A stretch of DNA of 44,419 nucleotides, taken from an uncultured Pelagibacteraceae bacterium. Lineage in GTDB: Bacteria > Pseudomonadota > Alphaproteobacteria > Pelagibacterales > Pelagibacteraceae. The notes under the pieces were generated by a model. That model was given only the letters and a program-made list of their open reading frames with translations. It was not told the DNA's origin and did not search any database. A program made the translations under genes and the position numbers. The stretch is from the NCBI GenBank assembly GCA_902576395.1, contig CACGVB010000001.1, forward strand, positions 1 through 44,419, in the 5' to 3' direction. Below, in pieces: positions 32,007 through 40,792 of this stretch (position 1 is the first letter of the stretch; the number at the start of each line of letters is the position of its first letter).

Positions 32007-32501
32007 ATGATCATTAATTGTGAGTGTGGGAAAAAAAAATTTAATATTGATAGCAGTCTAATACCTGAAGAAGGTAGATTATTAAAGTGTGGGAGTTGCA
32101 GCAAAATTTGGCATTATACACCTGTTTTAGAAACTAAAAATGATGAAGATTTAAATCTTAAAATAAATGAAAATATTAGTAAAAATGAAGTTCATTCTAA
32201 TGAGGTAATAAATAATGAGAATTTTACTGATACAAATCAAGGTGTTTTATCTGAAGAAAACACTGAAGATGAAAAAATAGATATAAAAGATGAAAACGAA
32301 ATTGAGAAAAAAGATGGAAAATTAAAATTTTTATTAATCTATTTTATTATAATTCTTATATCTTTATTAGGCTTTATATTTTTACTCGATACATTTAAGT
32401 CATATTTATTGAGTATATTTCCAGGTATAGCACCTTTTTTTGATAGTTTTTACCAAACTGTTTTAGATTTTAAACTTTTTATAAAAGACCTTGCTAACTA
32501 A
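32007..32501 (+). CDS. Zinc-ribbon (MJ0042-type) single-pass membrane protein
   Basis: The 164-aa protein starts with a small zinc finger: NCECGKKKFNIDSSLIPEEGRLLKCGSCSKIWHYTP. The Cys pairs C-x-C and C-x-x-C and the family's W after the second pair are visible. An acidic, Asn/Glu-rich linker covers residues 45-102. A membrane helix (about 107-127, FLLIYFIIILISLLGFIFLL) follows, then a 37-residue tail with another hydrophobic stretch. Such proteins are common in alphaproteobacteria, without clear function; some are called FrnE-like or DUF3426 regulators. It ends 2 bp before nhaA. Confidence 0.8.
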   Translation: MIINCECGKKKFNIDSSLIPEEGRLLKCGSCSKIWHYTPVLETKNDEDLNLKINENISKNEVHSNEVINNENFTDTNQGVLSEENTEDEKIDIKDENEIEKKDGKLKFLLIYFIIILISLLGFIFLLDTFKSYLLSIFPGIAPFFDSFYQTVLDFKLFIKDLAN

Positions 32502-32503
32502 AA

Positions 32504-33676
32504 ATGATTCAAAAAATTACAAAAGGCTTTACATCATTTTTTAAACTTGAGGCGGCAAGTGGAATAGTACTTCTTTTTGCAGCTGTAATAGCATTGGTTA
32601 TAAGTAATTCTGAACTATCAAATCTATATTTTTCAACTTTAGAAAGGTATTTATTTATCGGAATAAATAATTTTGGTCTTAAACTTTCAGTTCTTCACTG
32701 GATAAATGATGCATTAATGGCAATCTTTTTCTTTTTTGTAACACTTGAAATTAAAAGGGAATTTTTACAAGGAGAACTGTCTAATATTAAACAAGCTTTG
32801 CTTCCTATAATTGCGGCAGTTGGTGGAATGGTAATTCCAGCATTAATATATGTAATTATAAACCTGGGAGATGGGGAAACATTAAAAGGTTGGGCAATAC
32901 CTTCGGCTACGGATATAGCTTTCTCATTAGGTGTATTGTCATTATTGGGTAAGAGAGTGCCTCTCTCACTAAAAGTTTTTCTAACAGCCTTAGCAATTAT
33001 AGATGATTTGGGAGCAATAGTTATAATAGCTCTATTTTATTCTGGTGATTTAAGTATTAAATATTTATCGTTGATGCTGTTAGCATTTATTATTCTATTA
33101 GTTATTAATAAATTTAATATAAAAAAATTTCTTCCTTATTTAATAGTTGGAATTTTCCTTTGGGATTTTACTCATAACTCAGGAATTCACGCAACTATAG
33201 CAGGAGTATTGCTTGCAATGACAATTCCTCACAGAAAAAAAGATAAGGATTTTTCACTTTTAATTAAAGTAGAGCATGCAATAAGTCCTTATGTTGCATT
33301 TGGAATAATGCCTATTTTTGCTTTTGCAAATGCTGGTGTGTCTTTAGAGGGTTTATCTTTTTCATCATTATTAGATAAAGTTCCATTAGGTATTGTTTTA
33401 GGTTTATTTGTGGGAAAACAATTAGGCGTTTTTGTTTTTTCATACATTTCGATTAAATTAAAAATTGCCCAAATGCCTAGTAATACCAGCTGGTACAATT
33501 TTTATGGTGTAGGTGTTTTAACTGGAATTGGTTTTACAATGAGTTTATTTGTTGGAAATTTAGCATTTGCCGAAAGTATGCAATACATGGATGGTGTAAA
33601 AATTGGGGTTCTAACTGGGTCATTATTATCCACTTTATTTGGGTACTTTTTAATACTACTTACACCAAATAAATAA
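32504..33676 (+). CDS. nhaA: Na+/H+ antiporter NhaA
   Basis: NhaA exchanges external protons for internal sodium, for pH and salt balance in sea water. The 390-aa protein has 12 expected helices and strong family blocks: FFKLEAASGIVLLFAAVIAL, WINDALMAIFFFFVTLEIKREFLQGEL, GWAIPSATDIAFSLGVL, LTALAIIDDLGAIVIIALFYS with the paired ion-binding Asp167-Asp168, and NSGIHATIAGVLLAM. A late LGLFVGKQLGVF and GIGFTMSLFVGNLAF follow. Length equals E. coli NhaA (388). It lies 2 bp after the zinc-ribbon gene and 8 bp before the peroxidase gene. Confidence 0.97.
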   Translation: MIQKITKGFTSFFKLEAASGIVLLFAAVIALVISNSELSNLYFSTLERYLFIGINNFGLKLSVLHWINDALMAIFFFFVTLEIKREFLQGELSNIKQALLPIIAAVGGMVIPALIYVIINLGDGETLKGWAIPSATDIAFSLGVLSLLGKRVPLSLKVFLTALAIIDDLGAIVIIALFYSGDLSIKYLSLMLLAFIILLVINKFNIKKFLPYLIVGIFLWDFTHNSGIHATIAGVLLAMTIPHRKKDKDFSLLIKVEHAISPYVAFGIMPIFAFANAGVSLEGLSFSSLLDKVPLGIVLGLFVGKQLGVFVFSYISIKLKIAQMPSNTSWYNFYGVGVLTGIGFTMSLFVGNLAFAESMQYMDGVKIGVLTGSLLSTLFGYFLILLTPNK

Positions 33677-33684
33677 TTAAAATA

Positions 33685-34233
33685 ATGAAAAATCTTCTAA
33701 TAATTGGAGTAACTATAATTATGTTTTTTTTTAAAAGTTCATCTCATGCTGATTATGAAAAGATTTTTTATGACTTCAAAATAAATAGTATTTCAGGTGA
33801 TATAATAGATTTAAATGACTTTAAAGGTAAGCCTGTTTTAGTAGTGAATACTGCTAGTTTTTGTGGGTTTACAAAACAATATGATGACATGCAAGAGTTA
33901 TGGGAAAGATATAAAGATAAAGGGTTGATTGTGCTTGGCGTACCATCAAATTCTTTTAATCAGGAAAAAAAACTAAATAGTGAAGTAAAAAAATTTTGTG
34001 AGGTTAACTTTAACATTAACTTTCCACTTACTGAAATAACTGATGTAAAAGGTGATAAAGCACATGAAATATATAAATGGGCCAAAGAAAACTACGGTAA
34101 ATCTGCTGTACCAAAATGGAATTTTTATAAAATTTTAATAAATAAAGAAGGTATAATTGAAGATACTTATGCATCTTTAACTAACCCAACATCAAAAAAA
34201 ATTACAAAAAAAATTGAAAGTTTATTAGATTAA
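33685..34233 (+). CDS. Glutathione peroxidase family protein, exported
   Basis: The 182-aa protein has a signal segment (residues 1-22, ending near SSSHA) and a thioredoxin-fold GPx domain. Visible are VLVVNTASFCGFTKQYDDM with peroxidatic Cys60, VLGVPSNSFNQE with the catalytic Gln, and VPKWNFYKILIN with the Trp and Asn of the active site. Cys rather than Sec is used. It probably reduces lipid or alkyl hydroperoxides in the periplasm. It follows nhaA by 8 bp. The end overlaps the convergent MBL gene by 9 bp. Confidence 0.92.
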   Translation: MKNLLIIGVTIIMFFFKSSSHADYEKIFYDFKINSISGDIIDLNDFKGKPVLVVNTASFCGFTKQYDDMQELWERYKDKGLIVLGVPSNSFNQEKKLNSEVKKFCEVNFNINFPLTEITDVKGDKAHEIYKWAKENYGKSAVPKWNFYKILINKEGIIEDTYASLTNPTSKKITKKIESLLD

Positions 34234-34998
34234 TACTGTTAATCCATCATGTGCGGGAATTACATTTTTGGGTAATTTTTTTTTTATTTCATTATAATCA
34301 ATTTCATTACTTAGATTTGTAAGAATTGTTTTCTGAGGTTTAACTATTCTTATTAATTTTAGCACATCATCTAAATTAAAATGTGTTGGATGATAATTAT
34401 ATCTTAAGCAATCAATAATAAAATATTTTAAATTTTTTAAATATTTTAAATCATTACTATCTATATAGTTGACATCAGGTGCATAAGCACATTTTTTATT
34501 AATAATATAACAAATACTTTTTATTGATCCATGATGAACCTTTAATGATTTAATAACAATCTTACTATTTGTATCATTTAATATGTGTTTATTCTTTAAA
34601 GTTTTTGCATCAAGTATTGACGGATAATTTTTGTAATCTTCAAAACAATAAGCAAAAGTATTTATAAGACTTCTTTTTGTAATTAAGTCAGCATAAATAG
34701 GTATTTTTTTTTTATTTTTTAATGAGAACACTCTTAATTCATTAATTCCATGTGTTTGATCTGCATGAGCGTGTGTATAAAAAACTTTATCAATATTTTT
34801 AACTTTATTTGATAACAATTGAGATTTTAGATCTGGAGAAGTATCAATTAGTATGTTTAAATTTTTAGATCTTATTAATGCTGAACATCTTGTACGTACA
34901 TTTTTCTTGTTATTGGGATCACAGTTTCCATAATAGCCATCAATTCTAGGTATACCTAGGGAACTACCACATCCTAGAATGGTAAATTTTAATGTCAT
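34225..34998 (-). CDS. PhnP-like metallo-beta-lactamase-fold hydrolase
   Basis: The 257-aa protein has MBL metal motifs: ILGCGSSLGIPRIDGYYGNCDPNNKKNVRTRCSALI (the PhnP-type start), LIDTSPDLKSQL, the HxHxDH-like THAHADQTHGINEL, later HHGSIKS, and APDVNYIDSNDLKYL with HPTHFN. These mark the cyclic phosphodiesterase/PhnP branch. It might act on cyclic phosphates or nucleotides. The end overlaps the peroxidase gene by 9 bp. The start overlaps the TatD-family gene by 4 bp. The TatD-PhnP pair downstream of metG is common in alphaproteobacteria. Confidence 0.9.
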   Translation of the reverse strand: MTLKFTILGCGSSLGIPRIDGYYGNCDPNNKKNVRTRCSALIRSKNLNILIDTSPDLKSQLLSNKVKNIDKVFYTHAHADQTHGINELRVFSLKNKKKIPIYADLITKRSLINTFAYCFEDYKNYPSILDAKTLKNKHILNDTNSKIVIKSLKVHHGSIKSICYIINKKCAYAPDVNYIDSNDLKYLKNLKYFIIDCLRYNYHPTHFNLDDVLKLIRIVKPQKTILTNLSNEIDYNEIKKKLPKNVIPAHDGLTVLI

Positions 34999-35765
34999 TT
35001 GTTAAAAAATAATCTATTAAAATTTTCTGTAGTTATTTTGTCAAGTTTTTGAACTTCAATATTTTTTAACTCTGATAGTTTTTTTAAGGTGTAACGTACA
35101 AAAGATGGTTCATTTTTCTTACCTCTCATTGGCTCGGGTGCTAAAAAGGGACTGTCTGTTTCAATTAGTAATCTATCTAAAGGTAATTGTTTAAAAGTAT
35201 TTTGAAGATCATTGCTATTTTTAAATGTAATAATGCCACTGGCTGAAAAATAAGAATTAAGCTCCATTAATTTTATAGCAAATGAAAGGGAGCCTGTGAA
35301 ACAATGCATTAGAATTTTTAAATTCTTGTCTGAATTTTTTAATATTTCATAAGTTTCATCTTCAGCATTTCTTGAATGAACAATTAAAGGAAAGTTTAAT
35401 TCTAATGCAGCATTAATATGATTTTTAAAACTTGTTATTTGATTATCTTTATCACTATTATTGTAATAAAAGTCTAAACCTGTCTCTCCTACTCCAATAA
35501 TTTTACTATTTGATTTAATTTTACTTATTATTTCATCTTTAGAAATTTGATCAGTATTTGTTTCATGAGGGTGTATACCAAAAGTTCCAAATATCATTTC
35601 ATCTTTATCAACAATATCCAAAATTTTTGGAAAACCACTTAATGTTGTAGAAATTGTTAATACTTTATTAATTCCCTCCTTTTTGCATCTTGATAAAATA
35701 TCTTGAATATTTCGGGCTAAAGGTTCGTGATCTAAATGGCAATGTGAATCAATCATTTTTTTCAA
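34995..35765 (-). CDS. TatD-family metal-dependent hydrolase (DNase)
   Basis: The 256-aa TIM-barrel protein has MIDSHCHLDHEPL, FGTFGIHPHET, VGETGLDFYYNNSDKDNQ, LPLIVHSRNAEDE-type (FPLIVHSRNAE), LMHCFTGS, YFSASGIITFKNS and LLIETDSPFLAPEPMRGKKNEP. All TatD metal ligands (HxH, Glu, His, His, Asp) are present. Such enzymes are 3'-5' DNases or deacylases in DNA repair and tRNA proofreading. It lies in the metG-tatD-phnP order, typical across bacteria. It overlaps metG by 17 bp and the MBL gene by 4 bp. Confidence 0.95.
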   Translation of the reverse strand: MKKMIDSHCHLDHEPLARNIQDILSRCKKEGINKVLTISTTLSGFPKILDIVDKDEMIFGTFGIHPHETNTDQISKDEIISKIKSNSKIIGVGETGLDFYYNNSDKDNQITSFKNHINAALELNFPLIVHSRNAEDETYEILKNSDKNLKILMHCFTGSLSFAIKLMELNSYFSASGIITFKNSNDLQNTFKQLPLDRLLIETDSPFLAPEPMRGKKNEPSFVRYTLKKLSELKNIEVQKLDKITTENFNRLFFNK

Positions 35766-37287
35766 TCTTTTTAAATAAGATATCTAATTTACTCAATTTG
35801 AGACCTTTTTTAAGATAATTGTTTTCTTTTATAGTTACAAAATTTATTTTTTCTTCATTTATACCAAATATACCTAAAACTTTTAGAGATGATGATGGTA
35901 TAATAGGATAAAGTAATATAGTTACTTTTCTTATTAGTTCCAAAGCAACATAAATAATTGTATTCATCCTTAATTTATCATTCTTTTTTTTCCAAGGTTC
36001 TTGATCATTAAAATACTTATTTGCTGAAAATAGTTGCTCAACAATAAAATTTATGTATGAATTTACATCTTGATTATCTGAATACTTTACTAAATCATCA
36101 TAATATTTAGAGTATTGATCTAAAATAATCTTATCATCCTCTGTTAGATTATCTACTTCAGGAACTTCCGAGTTAGCATTCTTATCACAAAATGCTAAAA
36201 CTCTTTGACACAAATTTCCATAATTATTAGCTAAATCACTATTAATACAAGATTCTAATTTTTCTTGTGAAATATTTCCATCATTACCAAATGAAACTTC
36301 TTTGATTAAATAGTATCTTAAAGGGTCTAGACCATAATTTTCTATAATCTCAAGTGGGTCTAAAATGTTACCTTTAGATTTAGACATTTTTTCATCACCA
36401 GAAAGTATCCATCCGTGGCCAAATACTCTTTTTGGTGGATCTATATCAGCAGCTAAGAGGAAAGCTGGCCAATAAATAGCATGAAATCTTAATATATCTT
36501 TTCCAATAAGATGTAGATCTGCGGGCCAAAAAGATTTAAATAAATTATCACTTTCATTTGGATAATTTAAAGCACTTAGATAATTTGTTAGAGCATCTAA
36601 CCAAACATAAATAACATGGTCTTTATTAGATGGAACTTTTATACCCCAATTAAACGATTTTCTACTCACAGATAAATCTTTTAATCCTGATTTAACAAAA
36701 CTGATAACTTCATTTTTTCTTGTTTCAGGTAGTATAAAATCTGGATTTTTGTTATAAAACTCAATTAATCTATCTTGCCAATTTGATAATTTAAAAAAAT
36801 AAGATTCTTCTTCTACCCACTCTACTTTAGAACCTGAACTAATTGATTTTTTTGTACCGTCTAAATCTTCAATTTCATTTTCTGCGTAAAATGCTTCATC
36901 TGATACTGAATACCAACCAGAGTATTTAGATAGGTAAATTTCACCTTTTTTTTCTAAAATATTCCAAAGATTCTCCACAGATTTGGCATGTCTAGATTCT
37001 GTGGTTCTTATGAAATCATTATTAGATAAATTTAATGTACCAGATAAATCTCTAAAGGTTTTACTAATTTCGTCACAAAATAATAAAGGATCCATTTTTT
37101 TTTCTTCTGCAGCTCGTTGTATTTTTTGCCCATGCTCATCTGTTCCAGTTAAAAAATAAACTTTAAAACCCTGTATTCTTTTTAATCTTGCAAAAAAATC
37201 AGCAATAATGCTTGAATATGCGTGACCCATATGTGGTTTTGCAGAGGGATAGTATATTGGAGTTGTAATGTAGTAATTTTTATTCAC
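35749..37287 (-). CDS. metG: Methionyl-tRNA synthetase
   Basis: The 512-aa class I synthetase charges tRNA-Met. The N-terminal catalytic domain has TTPIYYPSAKPHMGHAYS (HIGH-type motif at 19-22), GTDEHGQKIQ and WYSVSDEAFY. Later HLIGKDILRFHAIYWPAFL and the KMSKS loop in DEKMSKSKGNILDP follow. The anticodon-binding helical domain starts near residue 360. No C-terminal tRNA-binding EMAP-type domain is present, as in the short alphaproteobacterial form. No zinc-knuckle Cys are seen. It overlaps holB by 8 bp. Confidence 0.97.
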   Translation of the reverse strand: MNKNYYITTPIYYPSAKPHMGHAYSSIIADFFARLKRIQGFKVYFLTGTDEHGQKIQRAAEEKKMDPLLFCDEISKTFRDLSGTLNLSNNDFIRTTESRHAKSVENLWNILEKKGEIYLSKYSGWYSVSDEAFYAENEIEDLDGTKKSISSGSKVEWVEEESYFFKLSNWQDRLIEFYNKNPDFILPETRKNEVISFVKSGLKDLSVSRKSFNWGIKVPSNKDHVIYVWLDALTNYLSALNYPNESDNLFKSFWPADLHLIGKDILRFHAIYWPAFLLAADIDPPKRVFGHGWILSGDEKMSKSKGNILDPLEIIENYGLDPLRYYLIKEVSFGNDGNISQEKLESCINSDLANNYGNLCQRVLAFCDKNANSEVPEVDNLTEDDKIILDQYSKYYDDLVKYSDNQDVNSYINFIVEQLFSANKYFNDQEPWKKKNDKLRMNTIIYVALELIRKVTILLYPIIPSSSLKVLGIFGINEEKINFVTIKENNYLKKGLKLSKLDILFKKIEKND

Positions 37288-38200
37288 TTAACAATTTATC
37301 ATTAAATTCTAGAAAAAATGATTCAAAATCTAAATTATATTTTTTAACAAAAGAAAGTTTTAAATAAAAATATTTTTTTATTTTAAATGAAATTCTCTTA
37401 GAATTATTTATATTTTTGTAGAAAAAAAGTTCAATAAATAAATTCAAGTATTCTTTAATAAACTCGTTTGATATATAAGATTTATTTTTAATTACATAGG
37501 TTAACAAATCCTCTATTTTACACTCTTTTATAGATAAATCATTGCTTTCTAGAAAATTTACCAATGATATTAAAAATGATGGTGAATTATAATTATTTAT
37601 AAAATCATAACTAATATCGTTATATATATCACAATTAAAATAATAATTAACAATCTCCATTACTTCTGAATTTATTAAATTTAATTTAAATTCTATACAT
37701 CTTGATTGAATTGTTTCTAAAATTTTATATTCAGAATTATTAATTAAAATAAAATATGTTTTATTATTAGGTTCTTCGATGGACTTTAGCAGAGCATTGG
37801 CAGAGTTAATACCCAATAAATTTATATCTTCAATTATTATAAACTTCCTATCATCATTAAAAGAAGTTTGATTTGTAAATTGAATCATCTCTCTAATTTG
37901 ATCAATACCAATTATTTTTTTATCTTTGTTTTTTTTAATTTTAAAAATATTAGGATGTGTGTTGGTAGATATAAGTTTTGATAAATTATTATTTAATTTT
38001 AGTTCATTTTTTTTTAAATCATAGGTTTTGTCATAATTTTTTGAATAAAAATAATTCAAAAAATGGTTTATTAAAATTTTTTTACCAATACCTTTACGAC
38101 CATTTATTAATATCTTATTTGGGAATTTTTGTATTTGATCTAGATAAATTAAATTACTAAAAATAGTTTTATGACCTATAAGTTTGCTCACTTCACTCAT
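37280..38200 (-). CDS. holB: DNA polymerase III delta' subunit
   Basis: The 306-aa clamp-loader AAA+ protein of the delta' type has HKTIFSNLIYLDQ at the start, the P-loop-like INGRKGIGKKILINHFL, KIIGIDQIREMIQFT, FIIIEDINLLGINSANALLKSIEEPN (Walker-B-like) and ETIQSRCIEFKL (SRC motif). The four zinc-binding Cys of E. coli delta' are not present. The C-terminal third is very AT-driven (Lys, Asn, Ile, Phe) and weakly conserved. It lies between tmk and metG, the usual tmk-holB-metG-tatD operon, so identity is firm by context. Confidence 0.9.
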   Translation of the reverse strand: MSEVSKLIGHKTIFSNLIYLDQIQKFPNKILINGRKGIGKKILINHFLNYFYSKNYDKTYDLKKNELKLNNNLSKLISTNTHPNIFKIKKNKDKKIIGIDQIREMIQFTNQTSFNDDRKFIIIEDINLLGINSANALLKSIEEPNNKTYFILINNSEYKILETIQSRCIEFKLNLINSEVMEIVNYYFNCDIYNDISYDFINNYNSPSFLISLVNFLESNDLSIKECKIEDLLTYVIKNKSYISNEFIKEYLNLFIELFFYKNINNSKRISFKIKKYFYLKLSFVKKYNLDFESFFLEFNDKLLSE

Positions 38201-38821
38201 TTACTTTAAAATTTTCTTAATTTTATTAATTAATTTATTTTCGATAATTTTTAGACTATCTTTATTACTGTCTAATATTAAGTATTTAGATTTATTTTTA
38301 TTCGCAATTTTTAAAAAACCCCTTTGAACATTATCATAGAATTTGTATTTAAAATTATCATATTTATTAGTAATTTTTCTTAATTTTAGTCTCTTGTGCA
38401 TATTTTTTTTATTTACAACACTTAAAAAAGTGAAGTTTGGCTTTGTATTGCCTAATAAAAAATTATTCATTTTTAAAATTAAATCTTTATCTAATCCCAT
38501 TCCATAATGCTGGTATGCTAATGTTGAGTCTACAAATCGATCAATCAATACAACTTTATTTTTATAATTTTTTTCTAAAATTTTATCAATATTTTCTGAT
38601 CTAGAAGCCATTAGCAGAAATAAATCTGTTTTATTGTTTAATTTTGATTTTTTATTTAACATTAGTAATCTTAATTTTTCAGAAAAATTGGTGCCACCAG
38701 GCTCACGAAAACTAATATATTTAATTTTTTTTTTTTTTAAATATTTTATAGCTTTTTTTAAATAAGTAGATTTTCCAGAAGTCTCTATACCTTCAAAAAC
38801 TATTAGAGGATTTTTAGACAT
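38201..38821 (-). CDS. tmk: Thymidylate kinase
   Basis: The enzyme phosphorylates dTMP to dTDP. The 206-aa P-loop kinase has VFEGIETSGKSTYL (P-loop), REPGGTNFSEKLR, LFLLMASRSENID, VVLIDRFVDSTLAYQHYGMGLD (the DRY/F-x-x-S substrate motif) and a LID-like region around residues 147-168. An A14 run (T14 on the plus strand, about 38725-38738) encodes KKKK in YLKKKKIKYI and is preserved in frame. It overlaps the D,D-carboxypeptidase gene by 8 bp and abuts holB. Confidence 0.95.
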   Translation of the reverse strand: MSKNPLIVFEGIETSGKSTYLKKAIKYLKKKKIKYISFREPGGTNFSEKLRLLMLNKKSKLNNKTDLFLLMASRSENIDKILEKNYKNKVVLIDRFVDSTLAYQHYGMGLDKDLILKMNNFLLGNTKPNFTFLSVVNKKNMHKRLKLRKITNKYDNFKYKFYDNVQRGFLKIANKNKSKYLILDSNKDSLKIIENKLINKIKKILK

Positions 38822-39968
38822 CGCCCCAAATAATGAAATTTATTGAGGAAATAAACCTAGAAAAGATATTCTGTCTTTTTACATCTTCTAATGCTAAAAG
38901 ATCATATTCTCCGATTTGTTCGTCTTTATAAGAAATTTTAACTTTTCCTATTACGTCATTTTTTAATATTGGAGCTTTTAGTGGTCCTTGATAATCAACA
39001 GAAACTTTTAAGTATTTTTTTTTTGCTTTTGGAATTGTTTGATAAACGTCTTCTGTTAAATAAGATTTAACTGTTTTTTGTACACCTTGCCAAACTTCTA
39101 ACTCATCAAATATTTCATTCTTTTTAGCAATATTAATTGTATCAAAATTAGTTAGTCCATAAGTTAATAATTTAAGTGACTCTTTTGACCTTGAATTTTT
39201 TGATACAAAACCACTTCCAACAGCAATAATTCTTCTTTCATTTCTTTTAATAGTTGAGGCTAGTGAATATTTTTCATACGCAAGATATCCTGTCTTTATT
39301 CCATCAACACCAATATTTTTATAAAGCAAAGGATTACGATTACCCTGTTTAATTGGATCTCCACCAGTTCTATCCCAAGTAAATTCAGTTTCCTTATAAT
39401 AATCATAATAATTAGGGTAATTTTTAATCAAATAATTAGACATAATTAATATGTCTCTTACAGTTGATAAATTATCTGGTGCATTTATCCCAGATGAGTT
39501 AGAGAAATTTGTATTTTCCATGCCAATTTCTCTTGCTTTTTCAGTCATCATAATTGCAAACTCTTCCTCAGTGCCTGCAATACCCTCAGCAAGTGCAATA
39601 CAAGCATCATTGCCTGATGAAACGATGATGCCTCTTAATAAATTTTCAACAGTTATTTCATCTCCAACCATAATAAACATTGACGAGTATCCTGCTTGTG
39701 ACAATCTCCATGCATTTTCGGAGACCAAAAACTTATCATCCAAAGACAATTCACCATTTTTAAGTAAATCAAATGCTATGATCGAAGTCATAATTTTAGT
39801 CATAGACGCAGGAAAAATTTGTCTATCAGCATCTTTTTCAAACAATATTTTGCCAGACAAAAAATCTTGAACAATAGCAGTTCTTGCATTTACATCAAAA
39901 TTTGCAAAAACTGGTTTAATAAAAAATATGAAAATTGTTAAAATTAACAAAAAATTTTTTATTTTCAT
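38814..39968 (-). CDS. D-alanyl-D-alanine carboxypeptidase (PBP5/6-type, peptidase S11)
   Basis: The 384-aa periplasmic enzyme trims the terminal D-Ala of peptidoglycan stem peptides. A signal peptide covers residues 1-22 (ending KPVFA). Active-site motifs: SxxK at Ser55-Lys58 in FPASMTKIM, SGN in VSSGNDACIALAEG and KTG in DGIKTGYL. A C-terminal beta-rich PBP5_C-type domain (about 285-375) is followed by a hydrophobic C-terminal segment (FISSINFIIW), suited for membrane anchoring. It is followed by tmk and preceded by the RlpA/SPOR lipoprotein gene with a 4-bp overlap. This is an envelope-synthesis run. Confidence 0.94.
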   Translation of the reverse strand: MKIKNFLLILTIFIFFIKPVFANFDVNARTAIVQDFLSGKILFEKDADRQIFPASMTKIMTSIIAFDLLKNGELSLDDKFLVSENAWRLSQAGYSSMFIMVGDEITVENLLRGIIVSSGNDACIALAEGIAGTEEEFAIMMTEKAREIGMENTNFSNSSGINAPDNLSTVRDILIMSNYLIKNYPNYYDYYKETEFTWDRTGGDPIKQGNRNPLLYKNIGVDGIKTGYLAYEKYSLASTIKRNERRIIAVGSGFVSKNSRSKESLKLLTYGLTNFDTINIAKKNEIFDELEVWQGVQKTVKSYLTEDVYQTIPKAKKKYLKVSVDYQGPLKAPILKNDVIGKVKISYKDEQIGEYDLLALEDVKRQNIFSRFISSINFIIWGDV

Positions 39969-40792
39969 AATTTAATTATTTCAATACTATCAAAATCAAG
40001 ATTTTCGATATTATGAAACCCTTTCTTTAATTTTTCAAAATCTTTATATGGTCCTTTATAAACTCTAAAATTATTTTGTGACATCTTTTTGATTAAAATG
40101 TTCTCGATATTATATTCTTCAAATAACCTGTTTTTTAACATAATAGCTGAGTCTTCAAAATAAAAATCAGCGAATTTAATTATATAATTAAAATTTGTTA
40201 CAAGATTCTCTGTATTAGATTCTTTTGTTTCCGTCTCAAGACTTATATTCTGAATCATTATATCGTCAACAGGAGCTTTATTGGCAACTTCTTTTTCTTC
40301 ATCAAATGTTTTTACATCATTTGCAACATATAATTTATTAGAATTGATAGTTTCAATGTATATATAGGGTTCACTCGGATTAATTAATAATTCATTTACA
40401 ATTCTAGATGTAATTACTGAATTATAATAGATAGGTAAAACAGTTTTTTTTTTTACAACGGTTATCAAGGATCTTCCATTGATTATATTTGTTATTCTAA
40501 CTGGTGTTCCATTAGGCAAGTTAGGACTTAATATGTTAATTGATGAGTCGTCTAATTTATATTTTGACGAATTATCAGTATCTTTATTGTATATCAAAGC
40601 AAAACCTTTGTTAGAATAAACAATATTAATTAACTCTTCTTTTTCATTTTTTTTTGGTGATTGTTTAATTGCTTCTTTTTGAACTATAGATTTTGTCTCT
40701 TTTGGCTTGTTCTTAATATTTATGTTTGATGAATGATGTTCACATGCAAATAGAGTTAAAAATATAAAATATAAAATATATTTAAATTGCAT
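39965..40792 (-). CDS. RlpA-like SPOR-domain lipoprotein with degenerate active site
   Basis: The 275-aa protein has a lipoprotein signal (FLTLFAC, Cys17). Residues about 55-145 match the RlpA double-psi barrel (LPNGTPVRITNIINGRSLITVV corresponds to LPLGTxVRVTNLxNGRSVxVxV). A SPOR domain (about 200-275, IIKFADFYFEDSAIMLKNRLFEE and FRVYKGPYKDFEKL) binds denuded glycan strands. The catalytic His of RlpA (AAHxTLP) is replaced by LSPNLP, and the Asp of NDRGPF by KKKTVLP. Lytic transglycosylase activity is therefore unlikely. It lies between mltB and the carboxypeptidase and overlaps both. Confidence 0.82.
   Translation of the reverse strand: MQFKYILYFIFLTLFACEHHSSNINIKNKPKETKSIVQKEAIKQSPKKNEKEELINIVYSNKGFALIYNKDTDNSSKYKLDDSSINILSPNLPNGTPVRITNIINGRSLITVVKKKTVLPIYYNSVITSRIVNELLINPSEPYIYIETINSNKLYVANDVKTFDEEKEVANKAPVDDIMIQNISLETETKESNTENLVTNFNYIIKFADFYFEDSAIMLKNRLFEEYNIENILIKKMSQNNFRVYKGPYKDFEKLKKGFHNIENLDFDSIEIIKL

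Noticed and set aside
32650-32665. Second copy of the recombinase repeat arm (TTATCGGAA) in nhaA
   Set aside because: Only one arm with one mismatch inside conserved coding sequence. Chance is sufficient in AT-rich DNA.
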